A stretch of 64,000 nt of DNA from Epiperipatus broadwayi (taxonomy: Eukaryota; Onychophora; Udeonychophora; Euonychophora; Peripatidae): contig JAQFVV010012477.1 in assembly GCA_028023455.1 (NCBI GenBank), forward strand, positions 2,502,650 to 2,566,649. The letters run 5' to 3'. The notes under the pieces are model-generated. The model was not told the origin of the DNA. It saw only the letters and a program-made list of their open reading frames with translations, and made no database searches. Of this stretch, positions 1-13,080 are shown in pieces (the stretch's first letter is position 1; every line of letters begins with the position of its first letter). Position numbers and translations under genes: made by a program.

Positions 1-239
1 TAATGATAAACAGGCAAGAAAATAAGTTAACAATAAATATAGCATTTATTTTGGATTAAAACATTTAACAAACAATCTTGCTATTTTACAATGTTATCAA
101 GATGAATTCTTCGAATATACTAAACGAAAGTTAATATGGAGAATTATAATTTACAATTTAAAATGAATAAATAGAAAGTAAATAATATTGGATAGTAAAT
201 GAAACCTTCTACAATATTGTTTTTTGAATAAGTTTTCTC

Positions 240-890
240 ATATGTAATACAGAGTGTGTATCAATAGTCAAACAAGCTCTTAATTGATAAATGTGGTAAG
301 AGAAAATATTTAAAATCTCTATCTCGAATGTTCATATCTCCAGACCAATTGTTTTTGAGTTTTGGCTCACCTCAATGAAGATAGAATATTCAGACACTAG
401 ATCTAAAACATCAACTCAAAACCAGCACTTATTTAATATGTAATATTTAAGTAGAAACTATGAAATTTTCGGACATGAAAATGTCTTTAACTCCAGTTAT
501 CTAAGCAATATCGAGCTATATATGACTTGCTTTATTGATTACTATAATTTTACCTTAAGGCCTTGGCAATGATAAGACTATTAATATAGGGTAGATCTTT
601 ATTTAGTTCAGTCCCATATAGCTATTTAAGTTAGATATCTGGAGTTAAAGACATTTTCATGTCTGAAAATTTTAGAGTTTCTACTCAAATAAATAAGAGC
701 TCGTTTTGACTTGATATGTTAGATCTAGTGTCTGAATGTTCTAGCTCCTCATTGAGGTGAGCCATAAGCTTGAAACCAATTGGTCTGGGAATAGGAACAT
801 TCCAGATTGAGATTTTAAATATTTTCTCTTAACACACTTATCAATTAAGAGCCTATTTGAGCTATTGGTTCACTCTCTATATTACATATT
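240..890. repeat. Large inverted repeat (foldback), arms about 290 bases
   Basis: The left arm runs from about 240 to 527 and the right arm from about 605 to 890, with a spacer near 75 bases. The match is diverged but continuous: TATGTAATACAGAG on the left pairs with the ATATTACAT segment near 885, the ATTTTAAATATTTTCTCT-type block recurs in both arms, and AACTCCAG/CTGGAGTT flank the spacer. No coding frame is visible. The arms share a stretch (GCTCCTCATTGA then CCATAAGCT) with the repeat at 2825-3060, so the foldback is built from a dispersed repeat rather than unique DNA. What mobilised it is not apparent; no protein-coding or clear terminal signature was seen. Confidence 0.85.
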
Positions 891-961
891 TGTAAATACA
901 AGCTTATAAAAGCAATGTCATGCTATATATGGCTTGCTTTATTGATTACTATAAATTTTCT
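507..961 (+). repeat. Direct repeat pair overlapping the foldback
   Basis: A block of about 48 bases at 507-555 recurs at 913-961. Both contain GCTATATATG, then CTTGCTTTATTGATTACTAT. The first copy lies across the spacer of the foldback, the second just outside its right arm, so the two copies bracket the right arm. This could mark an insertion or a rearranged duplication. Confidence 0.75.
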
Positions 962-2824
962 GATTTTTACAGAACAATTAACCATTGTAAAATATAATTC
1001 ATCAATCCATATGGTAAAATTAATGCTGAAGAAGATGCATATTCTTTATTGAGACCATATATACAATTTAAAAAATTTAGAATTAAATATTTATCACCAT
1101 TTATATCTTGAGTGGATGGCAAAGCACAGCTACAAGATCAAAACATCAAAACAAACAACCTATATTTAGATATACGAAGAATGTGACTGAATGAAAGACT
1201 GACATTTTTGGTATGTAGAATTACCAGGATAAAGTCGTGGTAGTGCACTAGTCATGGCTTTATACAAAAAATACATCACAAATAATATCCACATTAGGAA
1301 GATAAAGCAAAGTAAATGATGGCATGAAATCAAAGAAAAAGGCAGCCACATCTGAAGGTAATAAACAAACCAAGGCTTTATCACTAGTCATATAACTAAT
1401 TAAAATAAACAATCAAGAAAAATCAATATTAATAATAGAATTAGCCTTAAATAAAGCATTATATGCTTAAATATGGGATAAGATATGTAATTTATTAGAA
1501 GGATTACAGTATAAAAAAGAGTCTACTGGCAAGATAAAATACACTCAGTACAAGAGAGAAACTAATGCCGCAATTTCTTAAAAGTAACAACAGTAACTAA
1601 CTAATATGTAAAATCAATAGTGCTAAACATAACTTAATAGAAATTATAGCATAGAATAAACAATAAATATATACATCAACTTCAATGTCTGTTAGCATTT
1701 GCATATACATTTAAAATAAATGACTTCCTAATAGAAACAAATGTAACACATTTAGAATATAGCATTATCAAGATATTAATATTCTGATAACTTCTGATAA
1801 ATATACTTTATCAATGATTTATAAAAATTATACCAAATAAAAATGCATTTAATAATAATAATAATAATAATAGTAATAATAATAGTCACAGCATTTTTAC
1901 CATATCGTGAATGTTTAAACTTAATAACTATAACATTTTACTAAAATGAAATAAAATATAAAGAGTCCTATATTTTGGGTGTTCATACCATATGACAGAA
2001 TACAGTCACTAATAATAAAGTTCTGAAGCATCTTGCAGGTTTCCAGCTTATTATAATGTAGCATATTTAACTTAAATACACAATATTTCACATGATAAGA
2101 TTGAGCAAAATATTTAAAGGTGCAAACACAAATACATATGGCCATTCAAATTGAGGAAATATATTTTATGAATAAAAGCATAAATAATGATCCATATTTA
2201 ATATTTCAGTAGAATATCATATTAAACTTTTTACATCTTTCAAAATGTATATTAATGTTAAACATTAAGGAATAATATTTTCAAAAGTCACACTTTTAGA
2301 ATGGAGCAGAATTCTAATTACAAGAATTAAGAAGAACAGAGGTTTTTGAAATAAATTGAAAATAATAAGTTCATAGATAATCTTTTATACTAATAATTTA
2401 GGAGGATTCACATTTTAATAATATATAACGTAATTTATTCTGGCTATTGATGAAAAACAATAATTTTGGAAAATAGAAATAATAATAATAAATTAAAAAA
2501 AAAATATGTTGATACTTCAGGACTATATCATATTTGAAAGTTCATATTATAATAGTAATAGATTTCCATAAAATGGTACAAGACAATAGGCTTTAAGTTC
2601 AATGTGTTAGAAAAATGTATTTTCTTGTTGTAGTTTAAGGTAGATATAATAAAGACATTTTGCAAGTAAATCATTTTCATATTGCTGTTAATAATAATAA
2701 ATGTCAATTTAAAGACAATAGATTTTTAAATAATTTGTTTTTCTAATAAATGAATATTTTTAAATAAAAATTTAATAATACTAATAATTCAGGTTATATA
2801 AATTTAAAATCATTTATTTATTAA
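962..2824. other. AT-rich stretch, no gene seen
   Basis: Only short open frames without splice signals, codon bias or family resemblance. It holds a short (AAT)n tract near 1850-1877. Nothing else is supported. Confidence 0.6.
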
Positions 2825-3060
2825 AACAGGCAAAACTCTCTGTACAGTAGTGCCACTCAGTGCAAGCCATAGTAATCAATCGATACCAGAAGGCTTGTGC
2901 ATATAATCCCTATCTAGTGCCTACTCATCCAATATCTCCAGGTTAGTTTCTAGCTTATGGCATTCATCAATGAGGAGCCTTGGATCTGAGAGCACTGCAA
3001 CTAGATCTTAGGATCTAATGCAACCCTCCAGCAGACACCTTTTATCTCTCCTTAACTACA
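2825..3060 (-). repeat. Retroposon-like repeat fragment, minus strand
   Basis: This block is clearly less AT-rich than its surroundings. Read on the minus strand it ends in GCCTGTTTTAATAAATAAA, which looks like a polyadenylation signal and an A-rich tail. It shares GCTCCTCATTGA and CCATAAGCT (in the same order and spacing) with the right arm of the foldback at 240-890. No open frame of note. Probably a SINE or the 3' end of a LINE; the family is not recognised. Confidence 0.45.
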
Positions 3061-3670
3061 AAACTATAAGAAAAAAATTAAAAACACAATATTTTCAATC
3101 CAAGCTCATTAGCTTATATAGTAATATAGGTTTAAACTCAGTTAAGTACCCATACATTTTGGTGTCTTTGGTTCTTTTATAACCATATCATATTAGGCAG
3201 GATTGGTATTAAACCACTAAATTAAAGATATGAGCAAGCATAAGAAATGGTGATCATGTGACATTTATTTATAATGTACTCTTTAAAATTTGGATGTATG
3301 CAAGTAATATGAGTTGCACAATAAAACAATACATATGAAAAGTTTGAAATAAATTAGTTATTTCTTTATTAAAACATGCATTAATTCAAGTAAGGCATTT
3401 ATAAAGTATTTCATAATTATAAATCTGGAACTGAAATTTGGAATTTAAAGTCTTTTCATTTAAAATGAAATAATCCAAAGAAAACATTTTTAACACACAG
3501 AAAATTTAAAAATTATTTTCAAATAAAAGTCGGTTAAAGAATTATTATAATAATATAAAGTCTTTAATGGTCTTTAAGCTTTCAGCATATCTTAAAATTT
3601 AATTTTGTGATATCTATCAATGGTATAAAAAATAGAATTAATAAATGTTTTTATGCAGCAGGAATGACAC
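3061..3670. other. AT-rich stretch, nothing recognised
   Basis: No gene, RNA or repeat boundary could be supported here. Confidence 0.6.
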
Positions 3671-3881
3671 AATTTATCCAAACCATTTTTAACACTTTTT
3701 AGAAAAACTCTTTATTTGTACACATATACATACACCTACATTTTGACTATCCTGCAGTCTTCTTCAGAGCTAGTTCAATTTAATCTCAAATGAATTGACT
3801 CTGAAGAAGACTGTAGAACAGTTGAAACACATACAAATAAAGAGTTTTGCTAAAAAGTGTTTGAAGTGGTTTGGATAAATT
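3671..3881. repeat. Inverted repeat with paired hairpin motif
   Basis: The arms are 3671-3775 and about 3797-3881, head to head around a spacer of about 20 bases. Each arm, read outward, carries CTGAAGAAGACTG, a five-base loop, a partner stem (CAGTT or the decayed ATAGTC) and GAAAC or a variant, followed by ACAAATAAAGAGTTTT. The GACTG...CAGTC type stem closed by a short loop is visible. A third, single copy of the same module lies at 28121-28195. The AATAAA suggests that each arm is the 3' end of a retroelement. The motif resembles a degenerate hammerhead core but a cleavage-competent fold was not found. Confidence 0.8.
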
Positions 3882-6552
3882 GTATTTATAGGATATTACA
3901 GCAAAGTAATGAGAAGTGTGATTTTGGCAACAGAAATGATAATGACAAATTTTCTTAAAATCCATCAAAGTATTTAATTCTAGTGAAAATGATTTAGTTT
4001 TTATTGAATATTTTGTTGACATTCCAATAATGCAAAAATGTAATTCTAAATTCTGGGAAGTCTTATCAGTTTAAATATTGAGTCCGGATGAGTTTTATTT
4101 AGAAATTCATTCATTTTAAAACTTTAAAACAAAATAAAAACTAATTAAAAACAGTTACAACTTAAACAAAATAAAAATTAGTTGCTCCTTTCTGCAAGCA
4201 AGAATATAGGCTAATGTGAGTTCGTGTATTCACCAGCTTTATTAAATAATATAAGTCATGTCACCAATTTTGATAACTAGAAATTGATATTTTGATGACG
4301 TCCAATTGGCCTACATTGATCAGAAGTTACAGATTTTTTAGTATCCTAGGAAAGATTGCTAAAAATAAACTAATTTGCATATTTCCACAACTTTCTGAAA
4401 AAAATAATGTCTAAATAATAAATTAATAATTACATTTTTTTAAAACAATTTATTTACAAATTTAAAAAGATACTATAATAAAATTGAAAATATTATATAA
4501 TAAAAAATGTATTATTTTAAACAGAATATTATTTTATAATATTTTTTTAAGCACATTTATTTTTTCACCTCATTTAAGATCCCAGAATATTAGTTAATCA
4601 CAACTTTTTAAAATAAAGATGTTTAAGAACAACATTAACTTTAAATTTAGCACAGAAGTTTTTAAGAAATTAAAAGTTTAATAAGCAAGCATGCGCATTC
4701 ATAACCCATTCTTTTAACTCTTAGCTTTAAATTACTTTTTCTTTGTGCAACAATTATTTAGATAAAATATTTTACTACAATTAAGATTAAATAAGATATA
4801 TATTTTATAAGTAATTTAAACATTTGCATCCTAGACTTAAGGGTTTTAACATGTTGTTAAAGTTTTCCTTTAATATTACATTTTAATAACCTCTGATAGC
4901 CAAACTAAGATAGATTTAATTCCAATAGTTTAAAATTAGCTCTATTGTACTCTACATTAGCAATAGTATTACGATTAAATCTTCAAAAATTATGTAAGAG
5001 CTATTTAAGAGATTTAAACATTATAAGCTGACTCCTAATATAATTTTCTAAGCGATAAACATTATAAAAGTTTTTCTAAATTGGCTAATCAGATGCACAT
5101 ATGTTAAACTATTAATTAGTAACAAAATTGGTTTATAAAAAAATTAAACTATTGCAAAAATTTTTTTTTTAAAATACTAAGCTATTATAAATTTTGCCAT
5201 TTGGCTTTAAAACAAAAGCTGAGGGTTACAATATATATATATATGGTTACAGATACCCTTAACATCCTTCCAATATTTATTGAACACCTGAATACAAGAC
5301 CCATGATATTAGAATTATTTATTAATTGCTAGATCAGTAAATATTGAAGCACATAAATTGACAAACTATTAATTACAACATACATTTTAAATCCCAACTT
5401 AATTATACTATAAATAAACTTTTAAATTAAATTGTCAGACTGACATGATAACAAATCTTTGAAAATTATCACTTTGTTAAATGTGTTATGATTCAACTCA
5501 TAATACATGGTAAATAAGCTCAGAGAAATGAATGCAATCAAGGAATAAAACTAATATTAATGTAAAAAAATATCAAATAAAATTTTTATTGTTATTAATA
5601 AATTACTTATTAACATTCATTAGAAATGATGTCAACAATGATGATCACAAACTTATTTTTACTTGAACAATGAGCAAGAAAGATAAAAATTTATTATCTG
5701 CTGAACAACCTACAACTTTTACATAGAGGATTCCAATTTAAAATTTGAAAAGAAACTTTAAGCAATTTTGGGTGGAAATACTAAAAAAAAAAACAATATT
5801 TGAATATCAAAAAAAGTGACATTGAATTTAGAGTATTAAAGTTAACTAAATAAGGAATTTGAAATTAAAATATTCCCAAGTAAATTTGAAGTATTCAACT
5901 CCCAAAATATCAGAAATTCTCAGTTATAGATCACAAAATCTAGATTCAAGGGTATACAATAATATAAGAAATATTGATATTATTTCATTCAAAACAAATC
6001 ATTAAATCCAAATAGAAATAATGTTAAAAACAAATATGTATTGCTAAGTGCAACCGCAACATCGGGAAAGAAAGTCATTATCCATGGAACTATAACTTGT
6101 CAGACCCAAAATGTAATTGACCTATTACTAGACATCTGCACTATGAAACATCAAATTGATTTGTAATGAATGGATCCTATAATTCTCCACTTGAAAGGAA
6201 AAATTCCAAGGATATCAAGGATAATTTACATGATGGATGGTCTAAATCACTTATGATTACCATCTGAACTTGAAATGGATTAACATAAATTGCTGGAATG
6301 ATTCACTAGAATACTTTTCTTATACAGTTCAAAACTAAATTAAAATTGACATCATTTACTTTATGTATTTGTAATAACTATTTGGTATAATAGTTTTTTT
6401 TTAATATAGGGGTAAAATGGGTAATATCAGTGTCAGCATGTAACATAATGAAAAAAAAAAATTATCTTTAGCAAAAACAAAATAAAATATAATTTATGAT
6501 GAGCATGTGATTGCATACTGATCCAATCATCATCAAATAAGAAAGGTAAGAC
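3882..6552. other. AT-rich stretch, nothing recognised
   Basis: Homopolymer-rich sequence with a (TA)n tract near 5231. No convincing coding frame or repeat boundary was seen. Confidence 0.55.
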
Positions 6553-6558
6553 TTTACC

Positions 6559-6587
6559 CAATATATATATATATATATATATATATT

Positions 6588-6651
<64 letters not shown>

Positions 6652-6671
6652 TAGATAGATAGATAGATATT
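6559..6671. repeat. Compound microsatellite (TA)n-(GA)n-(GATA)n
   Basis: Two (TA)n runs separated by TTGGGTAAA lead into (GA)n and then GATA repeats. The sequence ACCCAATATAT...ATATTGGGT around the first run forms a perfect hairpin. Confidence 0.95.
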
Positions 6672-6679
6672 TATATATA

Positions 6680-7428
6680 TCTAATCAAATATTTATATAT
6701 TTTTTAACAGATACATATTTCTTTGTTTGTTTAGATTAATAGTTGTGTTAAATGGTTTTAGTATATTTGATTAACTACCTCTGTTATAAATGGTTTTCCT
6801 TGTCTATATAATGACTATTGGACATTACATAGGAATACCAAATCACCACAATGACAGGGATCTAGATACAAAGTTAATTAAAATAAATGAACTAAGAGTT
6901 TGAAATAACAATTTTAGAATGTAAAAAATATGATAACCCAATACATAGTATAAATATTATTTATGTTAATAGAGACATCAAGTAGCTATTCTTTATGGGA
7001 TCAGGGTTTGAGATAATATTTGAAACCAATAATAACAAGCAAAGAATAATCATGAATATCTAATTCAATGTTTTATAATCTCAATATAATAATTAAATGT
7101 ATGTAAATGCTAAATTAAAACTTCCTCACCTACTATTATTCACATACACATGTTTACACCTATCTATATTTTAAATGATACTAATACAACATGAATCACA
7201 TGATTATGCAGAATCTACATGGGTTCAATATTTGGTATAATGGAAATGAAATGTGACATGGATGAGGTAAGTTAGGTATATGATTAATATTTAGTTGGTT
7301 CTTAATATTTCCTCTCCTAGGAATAAATCAATGCATGTGTGGTATGTATAGGTATAAATAACAAAGATATATTCAGTTATTCATTGTGATGATCTCACCA
7401 ATCTATTTACCTACCAGGAAAAGTTCAT

Positions 7429-7507
<79 letters not shown>

Positions 7508-8109
7508 TACTATGGTAAGACTATTATTTTTTAAATATTCAAATTTATTTCATATTTATTAGTTAAGTTATTTTATCTATTTATTATAAATGCTTATTTA
7601 GGGTATAAATTTATTCTAAAATAATTCTTTCTAACTTTGTGTGTGTATATATCCATGAGTTAATTGTATCTGGTAAATAAATGGTTATTATTTTATAAAA
7701 TTTAAATTGCCAGCGCTATTTTATATAAGAGTTTTCATTTCAAATATTCCTAAATTGTCCTCAAATTATTCTGAGCATTCAATAACCTAAAGTAAGCAAA
7801 GCGAGGAGAATACAAAAATTATAAGTGGCCAGAGTGTCACCCAAATTGAGACCCATTGAAATGGAATTTGGTATAGGGTGAACATATATCATCAAGATCC
7901 CTTTTTAACTAAATGTTATTAATTGAAATTAAAATGTCAATCTTTGGGTGAACAGATATGATACATATTACTTTGGAATTATTCATAAAAGTATGCTGGA
8001 AGCATTATTTTTGTAAGGAAATATATATAGATATATGAGTTATCAGTATTTCATTATTAACAACATAAACAGTTGTAAATGAAATATATATATATATATA
8101 TCGGAAGTT
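6680..8109. other. AT-rich stretch with (TA)n at 7433-7504
   Basis: The only clear element is a (TA)n run of about 70 bases at 7433-7504. No gene is supported. Confidence 0.7.
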
Positions 8110-8840
8110 GTGATGTTCCTGTTTTAATATCATTATCAGTTTCTTTGACAATAGTCAAATCAGCTTTAACTCACTCTAAAATTGGACATTTTTACATTAT
8201 CATAGCAAATTTACAGTCATTTTAATAATAAAAATGTACCAGACGATGCTGCCATCTCTAGAATTATTTTACTCATAAATAAGCAATAACATTTAAATTT
8301 GAAGCTATAACAATGGGAGAAGGCAGACTTTCCAAGGTTCCAATTGGTTGTTTCTCCTGTTCAACAAAAGGGAGCACTTATCAATAATTTTGACAGCTCT
8401 AAGTTCTTTGTTTTCATTTTCAAAATGAAAATGAATGTTTTAGACTATTTTTGAATATTTTTTTTTTACATATGATAAATTATTTTTATAAAATATTCTG
8501 AAAATATAATTATTTTAAAAGAATAGTCAAGATTTTAGTAAAAATTCTTTACTTTTATATGAATGTCAATTGAGAAAAAAATCAATGATGGAGGCTGCAT
8601 TTTGTAATAAGTTACAAAATGTTCACTTTCTGTTTTCCACTATAGATTATTTTTATAATTATAAATATAAATGTATTTTTGAAAAAACTTTTGTTCACTT
8701 TAATAATCTGTCAAATTATTAATATGCTTTTTGGAAATTAATCTAAAACAAATATAATAATAAAAGATATATATTTTTACTGTTGATAAATCAAAAGTTT
8801 AGAACTTTAACTCACTTCGTCAATAGGCATTTTAAACACT
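8110..8840 (+). repeat. Old dispersed repeat, copy A (with 22170-23085)
   Basis: This region aligns by eye with 22170-23085 in the same orientation. Shared blocks include GATGCTGCC followed by GAATTATTTTAC, AAAATGAAAAT...TGTTTT, and a later block with TATTTTTGAA, TTTCGTT/TTTTGTT, ATTAATAT and TTACTTCG/TCACTTCG. Identity is modest and indels are frequent. No coding potential is left in either copy, and the ends are uncertain. This is a degenerate interspersed family of unknown type. Confidence 0.6.
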
Positions 8841-8861
8841 GAAAAGACTAAAACTTATATA

Positions 8862-8962
8862 TATATATATTCCAAATAATTTTAATGGTAAAAAATATAT
8901 ATAGTTTATATATATATATATGTATATTCCAAATAATTTTAATGGTAAAAAATAATATAGTT
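8862..8962 (+). repeat. 57-base tandem duplication with (TA)n
   Basis: TCCAAATAATTTTAATGGTA starts at 8871 and again at 8928, giving a period of 57 bases that includes a (TA)n run. Two copies only. Confidence 0.85.
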
Positions 8963-9384
8963 TGTACACATATATATAATATAAATGTAAACCTATTATT
9001 ATAAAGTGCTACAAACTTTGAAATTATTCAAATGGAAGTCAATTTCCAATAACGTTCTATTTTTTAAATATTATAAATCTACACACATTCTCCTGCCGAT
9101 AAGATTTTTAAAAACTTAAGTGAATGACTTAAGTTTAGAATATACATTCTATATACACCAAGTTTTACAGACCATGCTTAAATCAGGGCTTGAATCTATT
9201 GTGTGCCTGATGTTATAATCAAATATTCAATTATACAAATCTATTTAACCCATCACAGGAGAAAGACAGTGTATCATTTTTAATCACCTATGATTAGACA
9301 AACATGACAGGTAAATTGAATAATATATAATGTAAATAAAATGTCCATTAATTAGAACAATACTGTAATCATAATAAATATAAT

Positions 9385-10055
9385 GGTAATAAACTATTAT
9401 AAACAGTCTTTCAATCTGCAGACATACTTTCGATTAATTTCTTAAATCTGTCTCAACTGCCATTAAACTAAAAAAAATACAACAAAACAAAGCAGAAGCA
9501 ACATCATCAACTCAAATCCCATGAATCCTGTATTTTAATGTTAGCAGTTGGTATATTTATTAAATGCATTTCATTCCTATTTATAAAAATTGCCTCCTTA
9601 ATTTTTCTTTTATTATGGTTTCTCTTTTTATGAAGAATTTTCACACTTTCAATATCAAATTTAAATTTATATTTATGTTTTTCATCATCAAAGAAAACTG
9701 AAGCAGTCATTAAATCACCATTATTCTTACTTTTTACACACTTTTATAACAATTCCAGCTCCTTTAATCTCTTTTCAATACTGCACCTCAATTCACCTAT
9801 ATATGATAATATACACTCACAAAAAATTTGATATACAACATTCCTTTTCTGCTTGACAAGCATGACATCCTTAGAATTATTCACTAATTTACATTGTTTG
9901 GAACATAAAATGAAACAGTAAACATGTTCTTATATATATATCCTTAAAAAAATTCACTTGTGGATTTGAAATAAATAAAATAGATATCCATTGTTTACTA
10001 TAAATCTTCATTTCCTTTAAACCATTATAACTTTTTTTAAATTGACATAAAATAA
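9385..10055 (-). pseudogene. Penelope-like element 3' portion (GIY-YIG region), minus arm
   Basis: This minus-strand fragment encodes, with frameshifts and stops, the C-terminal part of a Penelope-like reverse transcriptase: the region before and through the GIY-YIG endonuclease and the tail with KILHKKRNHNKRKIKEA. It is the mirror of the plus-strand copy at 10130-10800; a spacer of about 75 bases separates them. Residues match the PLE frames at 24856-25320 and 25575-26060 (ISIPFISN / ISIPYISN). The frame is broken and the polymerase domain is missing, so it cannot make an active protein. PLE proteins normally join an RT domain to GIY-YIG and prime at nicked or telomeric ends. Confidence 0.75.
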
Positions 10056-10129
10056 ATAACTGAAAAATATTGAGATATTTGCCAAGGAATTATTTGATGT
10101 TGGTTACAAAATGAAACAAATAAACTATA

Positions 10130-10800
10130 CTTTATGTCATTTTTAAAAGAATTATAACAGTTTAAAGGAAATGAAGATTGATAGTAAACAATGGATATCT
10201 ATTCCATTTATTTCAAATCCACAAGTGAAATTTTTTAAGGATATATATAAAAACATGTTTAATTTTTCATTCTATGTTCCAAGTAATGTTAATAGATTAA
10301 TGAATAATTCTAAGGATGACATACCTGTCAAGCAGAAAAGTGATTTTGTATACTAATTTTTTTGTGAAGGTATGTTATAATATATAGGTGAATTATGGTG
10401 AAGTATTGAAAAGAGATTAAAGTAGCTTGAATTTTTATGTAAAAAAAAAAGAATAATGGTGATTTAATGACTGCTTCAGTTTTCTTTGATCATAAAAAAC
10501 ATGTAAATATAAATTTAAATCTGATATTGAAAGTGTGAAAAATTTTAATGTAGAGAGAAACCATAATAAAAGAAAATTAAGGAGGCAATTTTTATAAATA
10601 GGAATAAAATGCATTTAATAAATAGACCAGCTGATAACATTAAAAATATGGGATTCATGGGATTTGAGTTAATGATGTTTGTTTCTGCTTTTTTTTTTTT
10701 TTAAATTTAATGGCAGTTGAGACAGGTTTAGAAATTTAGCGAAAGTACTTCTTATAGATTGAAAGACTGTTTATAATAGTTTATTACTGTTAGATTTATC
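10130..10800 (+). pseudogene. Penelope-like element 3' portion, plus arm of palindrome
   Basis: The first open part (10171-10356) reads KQWISIPFISNPQVKFF and NRLMNNSKDD, matching the better preserved PLE frame at 24856-25320. Further on YIGELW (the YIG motif with a broken neighbourhood), an AFD-free stretch, TASVFFDH and RNHNKRKLRRQF follow across several frameshifts. The copy mirrors 9385-10055 out to about 10800, where the left arm's outer end (TAAACTATTATAAACAGTCT at 9390) pairs. The coding strands of the two arms diverge, so the arrangement is head to head. Divergence between arms is moderate, so the duplication is not very recent. Confidence 0.75.
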
Positions 10801-13000
10801 ATTTTTATTATGATTATATATATGATTTCAATTCCTATAATATCTAGAATATGAACTTATAAGTAGATCTATTTTAATTTTGAAAGTAAATCAAACAAAA
10901 ATATTATTTTTTATTTGCAGTTGCAAATTATAATTGTGTGTCATCGAATTACATCGCAGTTCAAATTCATCTAGGCATATAAATAAAAGTGCTCCTTATA
11001 CTTTAATTGTTTACATCAGTAAAAGAACGCTGTGAAAATATTCTGTATTATATAGGTATACAATTTATGAAAGACTTCTATGTAGTTGTAAAAATAATCA
11101 TAAGTTATGACCTTTCATTTTTCTCTTGTTTTTGCCTCTTATAATATTTATACTAGAAAGCTACAAGTGGTTCTAATTTTAATTTAAAAGATATGTCAAA
11201 AAGTATTGTTAATAGATAATATGACTTTAATTTTAATTGCCAGCTTAAGATATTTAGCTAATAATATTATAGTTTAAATTTAAGTACATACCTAAAAATT
11301 TTCATTATATTTTACTTTTAATGTTTACAAAGTCTGGCATTTTGATAATGGTTTTATATTGTAACAATATAAATGATTACAAGTATTATTATCACACGAT
11401 TTTAGATTGATTACAATTAGAATTATTTGTATTATAAAACTACCTGGTCACTAAATTAATATAAAGACAGATTAACATATATATATATGTAATAAATTGT
11501 TTGTAAATTGTATTGATTATCTTATGTGTGTGTGTGTTTATATTAGACATATATTGATTAATTAATGTCATGAAATATTTCACATTATGTAAAAAAAAAA
11601 TGTGCTTTTTAAAATTATAAAATATTAAACTTGTAACCCGTGCAATTAAAAGAAGAGAGAAAAGTTAATTTATTTAAATTTGCTATTCACATGGAAATAA
11701 ATCGCTGTAATTACAAAAGTGTGATATTTCACGAAGGTTCTGACTTGTCTTTTGAAGACTCTCAATGAAATAAGTTGCCTTTTGGTTGGACAAATATGAT
11801 GAAAAATGTAAATATTTTATTAAAAATTAGATATAATTAAAATAAAAAAGGCTAGAAATGAGAATTACAAAGATTGAAGATGACTTTTATCTTTCTTCTT
11901 TTTCTTTCCAGTCATCATAAATTAAAGCTATTTTATAATCATTTGCAAAAAAAGAAGTATATCTGTATGTAACAACAAAAATGTGTTTTGTATGATTAAA
12001 TTTGATATTCACATTTGACATAAAATTGTTTTATAAAACATTCTAACGTAAATTATTGATCCTTTAATTATTTTGTTTAGTGAGATAAACATATTTATTA
12101 ATGTAACAATAATACCAAGACCGACTGAGAACGATGAGTTATGATATCCTTGTTAGGTGGCAAAAGTATAAATAGTTATGAAAAACAACAATAGATTTAG
12201 TAAGCTTACCACTGGTGGATAAGATTGAATCTTTTGTTTGACAAAGTCTGTGTTGGTTGTTCTAATTGGGTGCTTATATATGTGAACTATATAAATTTAG
12301 TGATAGAAAATACTTCTCTCATATTTCACTTAGGGACTGATTGGTGAATTTCAGTTGGGGTTATCAAATCATTTGCTTATTTCTAGTAATTTCGACATTC
12401 TAGCTGGACTTTGTATCAGTACTAATAATTACTATGTAGTCTTATTAACAATGGTAAATGTTTCAGCAATTAGAATGAAAATACTTTTTGAGGTAATTTA
12501 TGCAGGCAATGTGTATGTTGGGTTTCCACAAATGTTGTTGTATTTTTTATTCTTTTATAGCATTTTACCTGCTGAAGGACAACTCTTTTCAAAATGCCAT
12601 AATTTGCTGTTGTTCTTGTTTAATCCTGTTATTATTTTCTATTTATCAGTAATTGCTTTTCTTTTCTTGTAATTTTTTAATTTCTTGATTTGCTGTTGTT
12701 TGAAATTGATCTTAATTAAGCTTTACCTTTAATTGTAATGAGTTTTTGTTTTTTAATTGGTTATAATTTTAATTTAATTTTAAGTGAGTTTATAGATTAT
12801 ATAATTTTGATTATAACTTTGTGTGTTAGGCTTACACAATGTTGTACAGATTTTACAAATCTTTCATTATGAATATACATTTTATTACACTTATATAACT
12901 ATAAACATAATTTAAATTATACATATTCACAAAAAGATAAAATATTAGTCAATAAAATTATCCTGAAGGTCTGCGATGAAGGTATATTAGATGGAATAAT
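10801..13000. other. AT-rich stretch, no gene supported
   Basis: A hydrophobic open frame of 105 codons at 12355-12672 has no recognisable domain and no splice context. A short GT run lies near 11525. Nothing else is supported. Confidence 0.55.
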
Positions 13001-13080
13001 ATGTTGAACTATTTCCATCATCTATCATTAAATATTGAATGCCTTGGAAATTTTCAATTTTATTCAAACTTTTGAAATAC
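13001..13080 (-). repeat. Copy of a dispersed short repeat (Z), minus strand
   Basis: Read on the minus strand it contains ATGATGGAAATAGTTCAAC preceded by an ATTCAATATTTAATG block. The same module occurs twice as a foldback at 30838-30972 and once at 58725-58790. Confidence 0.65.

Noticed and set aside
12355-12672. 105-codon hydrophobic open frame
   Set aside because: AT-rich DNA gives many Leu/Phe/Ile-rich frames by chance; no domain, splice or promoter context was seen.
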